From the NCBI GenBank assembly GCA_002205965.3, contig NADL03000144.1, positions 62,001 through 126,000 on the forward strand: a DNA stretch of 64,000 nt. Reading direction: 5' to 3'. This document shows positions 20,588 to 32,680 of the stretch, piece by piece. The number at the start of each line of letters is the position of its first letter. Position 1 is the first letter of the stretch. The DNA is from Kappaphycus alvarezii (Eukaryota; Rhodophyta; Florideophyceae; Gigartinales; Solieriaceae). Both the position numbers and the translations under genes were made by a program. The notes under the pieces are model-generated. The model was not told the DNA's origin. It searched no databases and worked only from the letters and a program-made list of their open reading frames with translations.

Positions 20588-21274
20588 CTAAGCCCCGTTC
20601 TGATGGCGGACGAGGTCATGTTCACTGAACAACTCAATATCGCAGTCCTTGTACTTGTACTTCTGCTTGCTTCTACGGCGGATGTGACGACGGGAAAGGA
20701 GGTGCTCGAAGTACTGAACGTGACCGGAGCAGATAACTTGGCATTGGCTACAATGAAACGGAGAGGACTTCGGATTCATCCGAGGTCTTCACGAGGGCCT
20801 GGCCTTGCGAATCCGATGGTCTGCCACCCTTTGGATCGAAAAAGAGGCGGCGTTTGGCAGCACTTGAAGCCTTCTTGGAGGAGTCCTTGAACTTGTCGGT
20901 GGCTTTGCCGTGTTCGGGACTTTCGGACGAGACGGCTTCCTCGGGACGGGGGTCAGGATCGAAGACTGGTCGATAGAGGTAGCAAACGATCGGAAAGGGC
21001 TACCAGGCTCTTCGACCGTAACAAGGGGAGGTGCTACTGAAAGTACTCGGGGTAAGAATAGATCTTGGCCAGTCGGCGTCGGTGTCTTTGGCACCTTGGG
21101 GCTGAGTAAGGCGATCGAGGTTCTCGAAGTTGACAGAAGAGGAGGATTCTTGGGAACTTCTTCCTCGCTAATCGGTACAAATGGCGAGGTGGGCGGGGAA
21201 TAAAAGTCGGCGAGGTCTTCCGAGTCGTACTCTGACGGCGACGAAGGGCGGCCCTTTGAATTCCTGTTGTACAA
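20588..21274 (-). pseudogene. C2H2 zinc-finger protein, interrupted
   Basis: One reading frame on the minus strand, broken by a single in-frame TGA at 20,789-20,791. The N-terminal part is Ser/Pro/Thr-rich with acidic patches (SEYDSEDLADFY) and SP/TP sites, likely disordered. The C-terminal part has FHCSQCQVICSGHVQYFEHLLSRRH-type spacing (Cys-x2-Cys-x12-His-x5-His) and QYFEHL, which resembles the U1-like or JAZ-type fingers that bind double-stranded RNA. The frame opens near a possible splice acceptor (a pyrimidine-rich run before 21,280), so an upstream exon is possible. The stop may be real or a sequence error. Host gene; function not assigned beyond nucleic-acid binding. Confidence 0.5.
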
Positions 21275-22990
21275 TACCAGGGGTTACTGCGTAAGGGCCA
21301 GAGAGAAAAACGCAAGATTAAGCTCTGTTTGCAGTCGGGCAGCTCAGATAAATGTAGTATAGACTTGATCCCAACTGGCGGATTGGAAAAACGCATAATG
21401 AGGCACAACTTACTTGCAATGCTACCACGATGTGGGGTGCTAAGCGCACACCAACAGTCAAGGTAAACTGTGCTTGAAACATTTTTAGGCTGGCTGGTTT
21501 AAGCCGGCTGCTCTAAACCAGGGTTTATATATAACTGAAGATAACTACAAACCAAAGTAAAATGCAGCCTAACAGTAGCAAATTCAAAGGTTTCCCGTAA
21601 GACAGTCCTGAATGTATCTTAAGTAGCGCTTCCAGAATTATAGGCGGCACAAGTGACATACTCTGAAAAGATGTAAGAAGTACATTGGTCCAGGAGGCAT
21701 GGGATAGCAATGCAACTTTTGATTAGTAAAGCAATGATATAATATCCCAGTGTGCAACTCGCCCGTAACTATTCCAAGTATACCAATGGGGTCAAACGCT
21801 GTGTTAAGGACTGTAAAGAAAGTGTAATGACAGCAAAGTGCCTAGTAGCCCTGGTTGTAAGGTTACCAGTGATTTGAATCTGCAGTACAGTAGATGCAGT
21901 AAATTTGTGTAAAGCTGTAAGGTCTGTGAAGTGAAATACAACAGTGAAGTTACGAACCGTGGAGAAATTTTTTCACTCTTTTAGAAGACAAAAATGGAAA
22001 AGACATCGCTGCAGGTATATGGGTGGACCGTGACAGAAGATATTTTTCCAGTACAGTTGGTACTAAAAGGATAGGCAATCATATTTACAGGGAAGGATGT
22101 ATTTCTGTAGGTGGCCATGCGAAACTTTTAAGTTTGGAGACAGAAATTTCTGAGATGTGTGGGATGTATATATGACACATGCGCCATGATTGACAGTGAC
22201 AACCGATGCCGTCAGGATGATCTGCAATTTAAGAAGAAATTTGAGGTTAAGGAGTGGTCGATCAGAGTGAACACTACTTTGCTCTCTATCTGTTGTGTTG
22301 ATGGCTGGAAACTTTACAAAGAATTTGGAGGAAGCCGTGAGTCGATCTCACCAATTGAATTATTTAGTAGATTGGCTGATGGACTGATTCAGAACAGTTA
22401 GGACGACATGCAATTCAAGGAAAGACCAGATTCATGTGATAACTCTTTAGGTGATAAGGTATTTTATGAATGGTACATAATTTATAGTGTTTCAACTGAG
22501 AAAAAGAGGATTATTAAGGAAAGGAATCAAAATTTTCATATCAGTCAAGATGCAAAATTTGCATCCAATACAGGTAAAAGTACAGTTGTACTGGATGTTT
22601 TCGTTCATTCAATAGCGAGGTTTTCATCTGTCACCATGGCTCTGACAGAGACTCTTTCAGAATCATTGCAGACATGTGCATGAATTTGGAAGCCTTCATT
22701 ATGGAACACTTACGCTTTAGTACGTGACGTCAGCTGAAGTGTATTTTATAAAAAACGAATTTCTTCCTTTAGCCCCCTACGAACCCGATCCGCGTCTTTA
22801 ATTTAAACTTGCGAGATAAACCTTACCCTATTTTGGAATATCCTTTCATGAGATGTCTCCATATTCCGTCTCATGTTCAAGTGGGCGCATCAGGCGTTCT
22901 GAGGGTTGGGTTTCAACAAGGGTTTGTCGAGATCCATCTGTAGATGGATGTTCTGGAGTTCAATTGAGCAATTCTAGAACTGATCAATTT
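21275..22990. other. Unassigned sequence
   Basis: No gene recognised. Frames 22,159-22,401 and 22,408-22,683 (plus) are open but short and give no domain. Just after, at 22,938-22,951, lies the palindrome CCATCTGTAGATGG, downstream of the tRNA-like sequence on the minus strand. Confidence 0.4.
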
Positions 22991-22994
22991 AACT

Positions 22995-23079
22995 CATCTA
23001 GGAATTGAACTTTCAACCTGTGCAGTGCAGTACCCTAGGACTCTCGAAGGTAGTCTCAGAACCACTGAACTACACAGGA
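22995..23079 (-). ncRNA. tRNA-like sequence, pseudogene or SINE head
   Basis: On the minus strand from 23,079: TCCTGTG then TAGTTCAGTGG, an RNA polymerase III A box at exactly the position (nt 8-18) it has in tRNAs, and about 50 nt further GTTCAATTCC (23,010-23,001), a good B box. A hairpin between them has loop CCTTCGA, which would give anticodon TTC (Glu). However, the acceptor stem does not close and the T stem is poor, so it is not a working tRNA. A tRNA pseudogene or the promoter head of a SINE running into 22,990-22,900 is most likely. Confidence 0.4.
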
Positions 23080-23482
23080 TATGTTCCTTTTGTCGAATAA
23101 TACTCGTTTTATGTTAGAACTCCGAGGCGAGGGCGATGTCGCTGCACGTAGCCGACGTGGACCATCCGGTTAGCACTTAGCTAACAATATAGTCGGATCT
23201 TGCAGCGGACACCAGTTTTACTGATGCCATGAAGTTACTCTCTCTCACTCTCTCGTATCCGCGGTACACTGGAAAATAATTCCTCGCCGCTACTTGGGAC
23301 TGCCGGCAGGCTTCAATCTCCAAGGGAGCAGGGTCTTGATGACTAAGTGCCGGAGGACGGAACCCAATGCGACTGACTACATCTTTCCAGGCTTCGGCTG
23401 GATGGGTAGCAGGATGGCAGCGGAGGGCGGGGAAGGATGTCAGCCGGGAGCTCCTCGTTGGCTATGAGTGTGACGAGTTTCG

Positions 23483-24253
23483 TCAGGACACTGATGCCCG
23501 TGACACAACTCTCGGGGCTGATGGAGGTCGTGGCCAGCAGATGGAATCATCTAGAGGGCGTACATTCCGGCCCCGCGTCAGTATTATGTGGGATGCTGAG
23601 TGCAGTCTGTGCGACGGCAGCCTCCGTAATGCACGTGGGTGGAGGGAGACTGTGAAGTGGAAGTGGAACAATCGGCCAAGCTGGAGCAGGATAAGTGTCA
23701 CGCAGTTGTGCGATTTTTCCGGGGTCATTGACATCAGCCAGCGGGTAATCATGGAGTAAGCGCATAGCCTTTCCATAGTGGGCGTCAGCACACAGTGCCT
23801 CCGCGAGGCGTGAGAGGTTTTCAGGGCTAACAGGAGGAAAAAATCCAGTGTTGAGGCCGTTCGTGGACATCTGCTCAGCTGGAGGGTGTGTTGAAGATGC
23901 AGGGGGGCTGGCCATGAAAATTGCGGAGCTTATGCAGACATCTCGGAGGCGGTACTTTCCACGGCTTGCGTCAGTGGACGCGGAGTCGCAAACGGTACCG
24001 AAGACAGCACAAGGGCGTCGGGGAGCGGACCGAGGGCTGCATTTTGCACCGGGGCCTTCCATAGAGAACGTTTCATAAGGGAGTCCAGTCGGTCACCTTC
24101 CGCGTCGAGGTTTGGGAAGGTCTCCGGGCAACGGCGGCTTGATCACCGCCGGCGGGGAATCCGGGGACTGACCAGAGTGCATGGTAGGGACTAGAAAGTC
24201 CTATACGTCCTCGGATGGGGGGGGGCGGGGCCCGGCACGCTTACTATCCTTGA
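23483..24253 (-). mobile_element. LINE-like remnant 1, 3' portion
   Basis: Minus-strand frame 23,547-24,062 contains RLAEALCADAHYGKAMRLL and IAQLRDTYPAPAWPI, which match the pre-RT segment of the same polymerase family as the element at 15.5-20.2 kb (RLxxxGxxxKAxRxL...LRxxHP). The catalytic core is missing. The remnant is cut at 24,253 by the insertion of element D and its upstream part resumes at 42,254 (the CTTGA duplication marks the join). Sequence is divergent, so this is an old copy. Confidence 0.5.
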
Positions 24254-24396
24254 TTTACGATACAGAGTTTAGTGGTGATGATGGTTATCGAGGGAAGGGG
24301 TATCATCGGTGTAATCTCCGTACTGTAGAAGTAGAGTTGGTATCTCTGTATGGTTCTACATTAAATTAACTATATAGTAGTATCCTACTTCTTACA
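24254..24396 (-). repeat. Element D 3' LTR
   Basis: 143-bp LTR matching 42,109-42,248. Shared blocks include ACGATACAG, TCTCCGTACTGTAGAAG, ATGGTTCTACATTA and CTACTTCTTACA. Directly preceded by the CTTGA target duplication. Confidence 0.75.
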
Positions 24397-24399
24397 TTC

Positions 24400-25130
24400 A
24401 CCCTCTTTTTCTTGTGCTGAGAGCGCGAATCGTGACTGCTCTACCACTCCGTCGCCGATCGATCAAGCCTCAACGTGACGGTCTCTTTCAAATTTTTTGC
24501 CAGTCTTCTTGTGGATTCGAAGTCTTTGTCGCCCACAAGATTGTTTCTTTTCCCGTACTCGATCGTACCTGTATAACACAGCTCTCTTGTTGGAGATTAG
24601 GTTGGGCGCAAAGTCGGAAGGTGGATAAGTACTGTTCTCTACCCCTCGGGAGCTGCTAGACTTCTGAAACCAGATGGCGGGTTAGCAAGGCAGTGGGACA
24701 GAGCAACAATGGTCTATCGAGCCCGTGCTGATGGGGAATGCTAAAAACGGAAAACTTGTGAAGAATCGGATGTTGGGTGGCGCCTCGAAGATGATCGGAG
24801 ATCATGAATTTAGAATCGATCTGTTTGAACTTATTCTCGACTCAGAGGAGCTATATCCGTTGCGATTGGGAAGCTATGTATTGCGCATGTGCCTTGGTTC
24901 GGGGTACATTCGGGAAAGGGTGGCGGAGTTTTGAGTTTAAGAACGAGCAGGTAGATAGAAGTTAGTTCGAAATTGAAGATGAGCTCTGGAAAGAATCTTG
25001 ATGTTTCGGGAATTGATCTTGCTTTGGCATGGGGACGGTAGCGGTCGGGATCCAGGACAAATCGCGATACCTTGATTCTTGCCGCATAAAATTCACATTT
25101 GTTGCTTCCGATGTCTTTATCAAGTGAGTG
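24400..25130. other. Decayed 3' part of element D
   Basis: Between the 3' LTR and the recognisable reverse transcriptase. Presumably RNase H and untranslated sequence, but I could not pick out RNase H motifs. Confidence 0.4.
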
Positions 25131-25299
25131 ATTGGGCATCGATTTGGTCATTGCGTCGAACTGATTGATTCAACCAGGGATGAGACATATAGCTTTACCG
25201 TTTCCTCGCGGAAATGGCAACACACTTGAAGTCAACTGGCGGGAGCTGGGATTCTCAGCACTTGAACCGAGTAGTGAACATCAGTTCTACATCTACTTT

Positions 25300-25896
25300 A
25301 GATTCTCTAATGGTGTTAATCGTATCATAATTACACAATGCAGTAGAGGCATGTTTCGACGGACTATACAAGAGTGATGGGTCGTACATGGATTGCTTGT
25401 AATCCAATACGCTTTCGCGAAGCCAAGGGACGACCGTTTTGTTCCAATGCTTTCCAGCTTCTACTTCACCATGTAATTGGACTAATGCTTTCCAAATAAG
25501 GTTGTTTTTGTCCCAATAAATCTTAAAGAACTCATGCTGAGGTCGATATTATATCAGCCTCTTGGTCAGCATGCATTGTAGATAGGCATTGGTTACATCT
25601 CGGACATTGATGAGAAGCCTGTCATTGCCCTTGCGCAATTTCGTATCCCACGTGAGTGCGATAGACATGAGACATCGCAACGTGCTGAGAGCGACGGTCA
25701 GGGTGTTTCCATTGAGTGAATAACGAAGCTTCGTGAGATGTGAAGCGCTAACCAAGTGGGCACGAAAACGGATTGGCAGATATGAATTAATTGATCTCTT
25801 TATCTTCAGTATCCATTTTACTGGGGTAATCTCGCAGACTTTCTGCTCTTCAGCGGTGTTTATGGGGACCACAGCATTCTCATGCAACAAAAACAT
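25300..25896 (-). mobile_element. Element D reverse transcriptase remnant
   Basis: Minus-strand sequence with VRDVTNAYLQ (about 25,575-25,605), the copia motif A (DVxxAYLxx), and further down KALVQLHGEVEAGKHWN (about 25,450-25,500), matching the copia YGLxxAGxxW segment. Upstream, ITPVKWILKIKRS recalls the VFKIKR fingers. This is enough to assign copia-type RT. Confidence 0.65.
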
Positions 25897-26489
25897 GATT
25901 TATTTGTTCTTGGCCTTGCTGAATTCTTCCTGTTGATCCGGAGGTAGTTTGCCGATGTACTTGATAGGTTCTGCAGATGTCAATGCGACTGTTTGTTCAG
26001 CGAAGTGTACGGACCGTACGAAGACTTCTTGGTTGATGAATCGAATGCTGTCTGAGTCCACTATTCCGGTATCTGCAGGGTCCACTTCTAGCTTGATGAT
26101 GTCATGGTCAGTTCTGATTAGAGATTGGTGAGGCGGTACTGTACTGGAGGAAATGAACGAGGCATGCTGCATTTGTGATGTTGTGACGGGGTTATGTTGA
26201 TGAGAGGCTTGCCCGTACTCTTTGATACTAGCCGCTTGACGTGCATCTGTTGTTGTTGTGTCAAGTAGTTCGAGATCGTCGTAGTCTTCTACGCGTATCT
26301 CCGGGGAAAGGGATAGATCTCCAAAATGGTGGCGAACTATAGTCTCATGAGTTAGATTGAGTTTGTTGAGAACGGAGACGAAATGGTCCGTCTATCGATA
26401 CGTGCCACAATTTCTTGACGCCAGCCGAAGTTCCAACGGTAGAAACAGACATGCTCACCGATATTGAATTATGAAAGCTTTTTGACGTG

Positions 26490-27200
26490 GCGGCGAGAGG
26501 AGTTGAGGGTATTTTGATTACTGCTTCAGCTCTGAGGTAATCAGTCTCCGTTTCTGCAAGTTACACGGGGTCTATGCGTTCTTGGATAATAGAAGGCTTC
26601 TCTAGTTTACCGAGGACTCGAGGCATTACACCAAAGTGGTTTAAGTGGGGAAGAGTACGATTGGCATGCTGGGTAAAGTTCCAAGCCATTTTGATCTCTC
26701 CAAGTAGTCTTTCTTGGTTGTCACCGCGGTCGAACTTTGGATCAGCAAAAACCTTACTGATATCCTTTTGCAGATATCGATGAGATCATTCATTGTTTCC
26801 AATCGACCATGAAGCTTCGGTTGGTATTGTACACAGCTGGGAGTCCAAGTGACAGAGTTTATCCGCCATATGCTTTTTGGCGAGGTTTGTTCCTCTACCG
26901 ACGATCGTGTAGATTGGGGCATCGAAGATCGATATCAAGCGGAACAAGTATGCATTGAAAGCGGTCCGAGCTGTATCTTCTTTTAGGTTAGCCAGGCGGA
27001 GTTGTATATCTACGCATCTACCATAACCAAGATGTTTCACTTTGCACCACAGATGTCCTGTAACATGATGTCGAGGGAGAATTCAATGTTGGGTGCAGAA
27101 ACCGGTTGTAAGGTGACCCTCGGCTTGCGCGGCATTCAGGGAATTGAGAGCAGGGGTGGCAAAGCTTCGGTTGCGATTCGATATGTTCCTTAAGGGCCTT
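26490..27200 (-). mobile_element. Element D integrase remnant
   Basis: Near 27,150 there is LKEHIESQPKLCHPCSQ, resembling the His/Cys zinc domain at the integrase N-terminus. Lower down are ARTAFNAYLFRLISIFDAPI (about 26,980-26,925) and TIPTEASWSIGNNE (about 26,825-26,790), matching the core F..(Y/F)G.P and EA..SIG..ER motifs of copia-like integrases. Confidence 0.65.
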
Positions 27201-27258
27201 GGTTAATGTTAAATGAGTGGTTTCTAGCCGTCAGAAGTCCAATAAGGAAGGGTATTAG

Positions 27259-27540
27259 TGTTGTACAATAGTCACAACGGGGGTTATTCTAGAAGCAAAC
27301 CGGGAAGAAGATACAAAAAGGATCGTAGGCAACCTGACTATTAGAGTCGAAGATATGTTCTCACAACGAGAAAGGGGAACCCCGCGCAAACGCGCAAGAG
27401 ATCAAAGGGCGAGGGGATGCACAAGAGTGCGGAAGGAGCGCAACAAAGGGGAAACCCCGAGGGTATTGTGAGATACCAGTCCTCTCACTAGGACAAAAAG
27501 GAGAGAAAGGGCCAAAGCCTAAGAACGACAACGGCTGACA
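27259..27540 (-). repeat. Element B 3' LTR
   Basis: Partner of 38,601-38,874; on the minus strand it begins TGTCAGCC. Shared blocks include TCACAACGAGAAAGGGGAAC, AACGCGCAAGAGAT and GAGTGCGGAAGGAGCGCAAC (plus-strand reading). The lower boundary is approximate. Confidence 0.8.
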
Positions 27541-27689
27541 AGCCTACTTGAAACAAGATCTAACTCGATCAGCTTCCTCCTCATCACGAGTATTAACCGT
27601 GTCGGCCCGGATATCCGTTAAGTGTAACTGTTCTCAACCATCGGCCTCGAGGCGTGCTACTGTACTTCGCAACGAAGTTTAATCACCGA

Positions 27690-28757
27690 AGCCCTCAACA
27701 GTATTTGGCTTCGCAGCGTCAACGCTTCCTCTTCTGACTCCCAGGCTTTCCCTTTCTGCAAAAGCTGCACATAAGGTACGCCAGCGCAACGAATTTGAGC
27801 CTCTGACAAGTGATCCGACTTTCAAAGAGTCTTCTTGCACGGCGACATCGCCTCGAATTCCTTGTTTTTGCGGTCCTCCTGGACCTTCTTGGTATTCTCC
27901 AAGGCGTTCGGCTTTTAATCTTGAGTACAATTTCTCCTTTTTTCCCTCTTTTAGACCGCCTGGTCCAAAACGTCAACCTACTAGAGGTTCCATTGGTTCT
28001 AGTTTCTGGTAGAGGGAACAAAAAATTTCTGACAGTTCAGACTATCAAACTCCTGACGGAGACTCCAAAAGTTGGTTGTATTCAACGGGCGAGTACTTGA
28101 GCAGTAGCGACCCTCGCTATGATATCTATGCGTACATATACCCTACATTGTTTTGCCTTAGAGGGTTCTTGAACTGTTCGAGTATCGAACGCGAATACTG
28201 CGACGGAAGCGGCTTCCTTCCTGGTAACGTGCCTTTTGAGGCTATTTTAACCAGAGACTGGTTGGATCATAACAGCTTTGCTTGTTGAGTCACTCGACAC
28301 GGGACCTACTGAGTCCGTGATGCGCGCACGTAGGTGCTTTATCCGTGCGGTAATTGACCGCTTGGCTTTGTTGCCCTGGGGGATTCCGATTCCTAGAACC
28401 GCGGGGTTCGATACTTTGTCCTACAGGACAAATGGAGAACGCCAGTATGGCGAATACATACGGGCTCTTGCCTTGGGAGACACTTCACCTGTTGAGTTTA
28501 TTGACGATCGCTGGCACGGCGTCCGTGGCGTACGCACCGAAGCCATCTTTTGGTCCGCTTCGATCCTACTGATCCATTTTCGCTTACACAAGCGTAATCA
28601 CAAGCCGTTATTCGGCAACAACGGGCGCTTTGAGCGTCGTTCATGTGATGAGACAGGATATTTGATCCCTTTTCGACAGAGTGAGACGGAGTATGTTGCT
28701 CCTCAAAACTACGGATGTCGATTCGTCCCGATTCCGGCCCTAATGCCCTCGCATTGA
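27690..28757 (+). CDS. Antisense gene-like region of element B, part 1
   Basis: Plus-strand sequence with coding character opposite to gag-pol, between integrase and the 3' LTR. The best single frame is 28,278-28,757 (159 codons): it has a mixed, globular composition with segments such as RLALLPWGIPIPRTAGFDTL, VEFIDDRWHGVRGVRTEAIF and YGCRFVPIPALMPSH. Upstream, a frame over about 27,690-28,285 includes YDIYAYIYPTLFCLRGFL. I recognise no family. Plant Ty3 elements such as Grande and Retand are known to carry antisense frames at this place, so it may be an element-borne extra gene; a captured host gene is the alternative. A weak resemblance to the antisense frame at 44,124-44,558 of element C (an xFxDDxxxV block followed by a hydrophobic stretch) hints at common origin. 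Confidence 0.45.
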
Positions 28758-28947
28758 AGTCTGTCAAGGCTTCTGGTCCGAGCTCTGACCGAGCATAACC
28801 TACTTAGGTTCTTATTTCAATGATCCCGCCCACAGAATCTGGACTGTATTCCTAACGGAATATACTGTTGAAGCTGCTGCCTTCTTGATTTGGAATGTAT
28901 ATGATACCTAGCGCTTCTGGTATTTACTTCTCAAACTAATCTCCTGG

Positions 28948-29499
28948 GTGAAGGAGTTGGACATGAGCGTTCCACTTGGGGGCAAGCACACAAACGATGA
29001 GCTCAAAAAGCTCTTGAACGTAATAGAAAGCATAGATTGGTCCGAAGTACCTCCTCAAACGAGTTCACGCACTGGCAGTTCGAATCGGCCTCACCTGTCT
29101 CCAGGTCGTAACGATCCCAATGCGGGCGACTTTGTCTTCTACAACCCTTGGAAGGGTGTGCGAGTGACGCCTGTTGAGGCTCGAGAGAGGCGTAGGGCAC
29201 CTCCTCCAGATGCTTTGTCAGTACCTTTTTAAATTTCAGGACCTATTGAGGTCGTTTTCAATCCAGCGATGGCCCTCGAGGGCGACGATATACCAAGCTC
29301 TTCCGGAGCTCCTGGTCCTAGTAATCCTGTTGGCGAGGATCGGAATGGCGATGACTGCATCGAAGTTGACGAGTCTGCAAATCAGTCTGATAAAGTGTCC
29401 GTTGACGTCGTTATGAAAACTGCGACAGAAGCAGAAACCGGAGCTGGGAGCTCTTCGCGTGGGAATGACAATCTTAATCCTTGGCGTGCCCTTTTGTAG
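28948..29499 (+). CDS. Antisense gene-like region of element B, part 2
   Basis: Two adjoining plus-strand frames. 28,948-29,232 (94 codons) opens MKELDMSVPLGGKHTNDELK, then has a helix with KKLLNVIESIDW and a proline/arginine-rich end. 29,269-29,499 (76 codons) is acidic and Ser/Gly-rich (MALEGDDIPSSSGAPGPSN, then DDCIEVDESANQSDKVSVDV), typical of a disordered or interaction segment. No domain recognised. The position is the same as for antisense genes in some plant Ty3 elements. Confidence 0.4.
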
Positions 29500-29649
29500 G
29501 GGTCTTGTTTCCCTTCTGAGAAACTGGACGTTCCGTTTGCAGAGCTTAGGGAACTCTCCAAGGCTGCTGCTCAGTCTGTCCGTCAAACCCGTCAATCGGG
29601 AATTATCAAAGCGAACTCTCGATCTTCGAGCATGTAGCTCAGTTCCATA

Positions 29650-32600
29650 ATGGAACTTTCGTCTTACCTCGTTGCCCGTCCGGGCTCCATCTCGCTGACC
29701 CAGAGGTCTCTCAGTCTTAGATAGGCTGTCTCCAATTGTCTTGAATAAACGTGCTCTCCTAAAAACATACTGCATTAGAACGTAGCTTGTTAGCGTAGCT
29801 AGTTTCTGTGGCGTAGGGAGCGCACGTCGGAACGCGTAAGCATTAGCCATACTGACTCCCCATATGGAGCTTTCTTACCTCTGATGTGGGATATCACGTC
29901 TCACAACGAGTATCTGTAGCCACTTCAATTCTATAGACCGTCTTCGTCACCATATCTGAGTCCCATCGACTATTTTCGTGAATTAGGGTAGTTCTTTTTC
30001 CGCAGTGAGGTGTCTTACCTCACTTTTCGTTTAAACCAACGTTTGGTTCGGACAAGCTTGTCAGATTTAGACTCTAACTATCCATGGTGGACTTCTTTTT
30101 CTTTGTTGCTCTCCTTATATCTTACGTAGTCCCCTGATGGGATCTGGATCTTCAAAAAAATCTTAATCCTTGTCCTGGGTTCTCCTTAAATCTGTCGCTC
30201 ATCACTTAGCTTTTAAAGCTAATGTAAGCCGATTGCGTCATCGCTTTTTTTTTCCAAACGTAACTACGTTGTCTATAAGTGTAATACTTCTTGGCTTGAA
30301 TGATGGTCGAACCTTCCAACTTGCAAACCCGAATTTGGTGTCGGCAAAAGCTGCCAGCTTCTCTTATCATTCCGTCGCGGGGTTCGCAGGTAATTGGCTT
30401 TGCTCTCATGACAGCTTGTACATGCTCCTTGGGAACATAGTCCTTTCCTGAGTGGACATGTCCACCATTTCAGGCCAGATGTCGCTTCACTCTGTAACAC
30501 ATACTTTGTTTCATCCTTCGCGACTCCTTGCGAGCCTTTTTCTCTTTTCTGAGACGTTTTGGCGTACTTTATGAAGCTTCTATAGCTCTTGATACCGTGA
30601 ATCACTTGAGTCTTCGCTTTCGTCTCTTCAGTAGAGTTTTCTTTGCAAGGACATGCGACCTATGATATAATATATGTGGACTATGTTCATACTGAAGCTT
30701 CCAGGCCTTCGTCTTGTTCCATTGGGAACTCCAAAGCGTACCTTTTATTAGAGTTGGGCTGCCTTGCCGTCAAGACTTGCGAACTTGCGTGAGGCTCTTG
30801 CCTCATGACGAACCATCGACACGGTTACTGTATTTTCAACATTCCTTAATGGAATCCCCTGCGACTGGATGAATTCTTCGCTGCGCCAAGTCCATTATGG
30901 ACATTCCTCTTCAACTAACTCATCAGTTCATGTGTTAGACAACCGTGGATGCGGTGTGTTCACGGGAACCTTCAATAGTTCCTTGCATTCACATGACTCC
31001 AACATGAGTCACGACTGAAGCTCCTTTAGCTTCTTCACTTCATGTTACATGACTTAATCTTGTAACATCATGCGTCTTCACACTTGCACTTGTTTTTAGG
31101 AACATTTTTATCCTCTACAACCCCGCATGGGTCTAGTATGAAGATATCTCTTTTTGTACAGTGATAAACATTACGTGGTTCAGTTAAGCCCAAGCCCATG
31201 GGCGTTTTTCAATTTCTATTTAGGAATTTGTTCATTTCTTCACCCTTGTCGTCGAGCTGGTATCTCCTTTGATAAGAAAAATACTATTTCTTCAAAGAAG
31301 ATTCGGATTCTAGCACGACCTTGCGGCTGTCTCGACCCATGTGAGTCTACAAAACAAGCCGAAACCCGTTTGGGAATGAACTAACGAAATTTCGTCCTGC
31401 ATTAAAATCACCATGAATTGATCTTTGATAACCTGAGTTCGATAACTCTGCCCTTGCCCATCATGGACATGTCAATTCATACATCGCTCGCCTTCGAGCT
31501 TGCTCAATCCTAATACAGGATGTACTGTATCTATGAACTATTCAAGTTCTTTCCAATACTATTATCACTCATCATGAGTGTCACTGTGAACTAATGAGAT
31601 TTTTACCAACATTACCAAGATGTGGTGGCATTCCTACCCGAGGTCATCAGTGGCGGATTCAATCTCTGTCGATAGCTGCATCCTATTCCGTTTTGGTATT
31701 AAATTACCTTGCTCCTTGGCAAACTCTTTATGGGTTCCCATATTGCGGCGTCCCTCGTTTATCCAAACCACTGGGCTTTGAACAATAATTCGCCGTCTTC
31801 GGCGAAGCCGTGATCAACAATTTATCGAGTACATACTCTTCGTTGTCAATGTGGACCTTGGCTTTGTCCTTATGAACATTGGATGGTTCTTCAATAGAAT
31901 TTTTGACGTGAGGTTTTTGCTTCTTTGCTGGTTTGACTTCAAGTCACTCTGTGCGTTGACTTCTTAGTCTTGGTTGCTTGAGACTTCGTAGTCTCCTTTT
32001 GCGTTGGAGGTTCACCCTCCGTGTCTACTATGACGTTATCACGCCTTTATATACCTCGTGACTGCTGTTCAGTCTCCCTTCCTTTCCTCCCCTGAGGAAC
32101 TTTCTTCATCGTCAACCATTGGACCTTGGGGGCCCGTAGAACGGAATTTTCTGTGTAATATCCTCTTGATCGTTGTAGGAACATCTTCTTCACTTGCATC
32201 CTTTTTGGAACAATCTTCCACTGTTTGTAGGTCAAAAAGACCTCTAGAAACTTCATTCACTTTTGGAATGCCTGCCATTGAACTTCAACTTTGTATATTC
32301 GGTTGCTGCGTCATCACTTGAGTGACTTGTTGGTTTCACGAGTCGTTTCGCGGTTCACTTGCCCTGTCTAAGGGACTGGGAGCTATTCCACTCTGCCTCT
32401 TCAGACTCTCTCTACCCATCTCCATCTGAGATAACAATTGTGTCGCCTTTGATTTCCTTGACCCTGTAGGGTCCTGTGGCGATCGATGCAAACTTGTGCT
32501 TAAGATCTTGCTTTCCGAATTGCTCCTTTCTTATGAACACATATTTTAAACGGGGATCTCGTATCTAGTCTTTCTTAGCCTCGAATCAAAATCGTTTGTA

Positions 32601-32650
32601 ACACGCGCTTGATCCTTCTCAATAGAAGTTCCTGCTGTACGCATAAGGCG
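29650..32650. other. Element B internal non-coding stretch, hairpin-rich
   Basis: About 3 kb between the antisense frames and integrase without a credible reading frame. It is packed with short perfect inverted repeats with small loops, for example GTTCCATAATGGAAC (29,641), TGAGGC-TCTT-GCCTCA (30,790), TGACTC-CAACAT-GAGTCA (30,996), ATGTTAC...GTAACAT (31,043), ACACTCATCATGAGTGT (near 31,570), TTCGCCG-TCTT-CGGCGAA (31,789) and GAGACT-TCGT-AGTCTC (31,980). Confidence 0.5.
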
Positions 32651-32680
32651 TTTCAACCAAGATTTACACTTCAAATGGTA

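Noticed and set aside
29222-29240. A 19-base GT...AG segment between two antisense frames of element B that could be an ultrashort intron
   Set aside because: GT-AG pairs at this distance are frequent by chance, the reading frame after removal is not the coding-like one, and there is no sign elsewhere of such introns.
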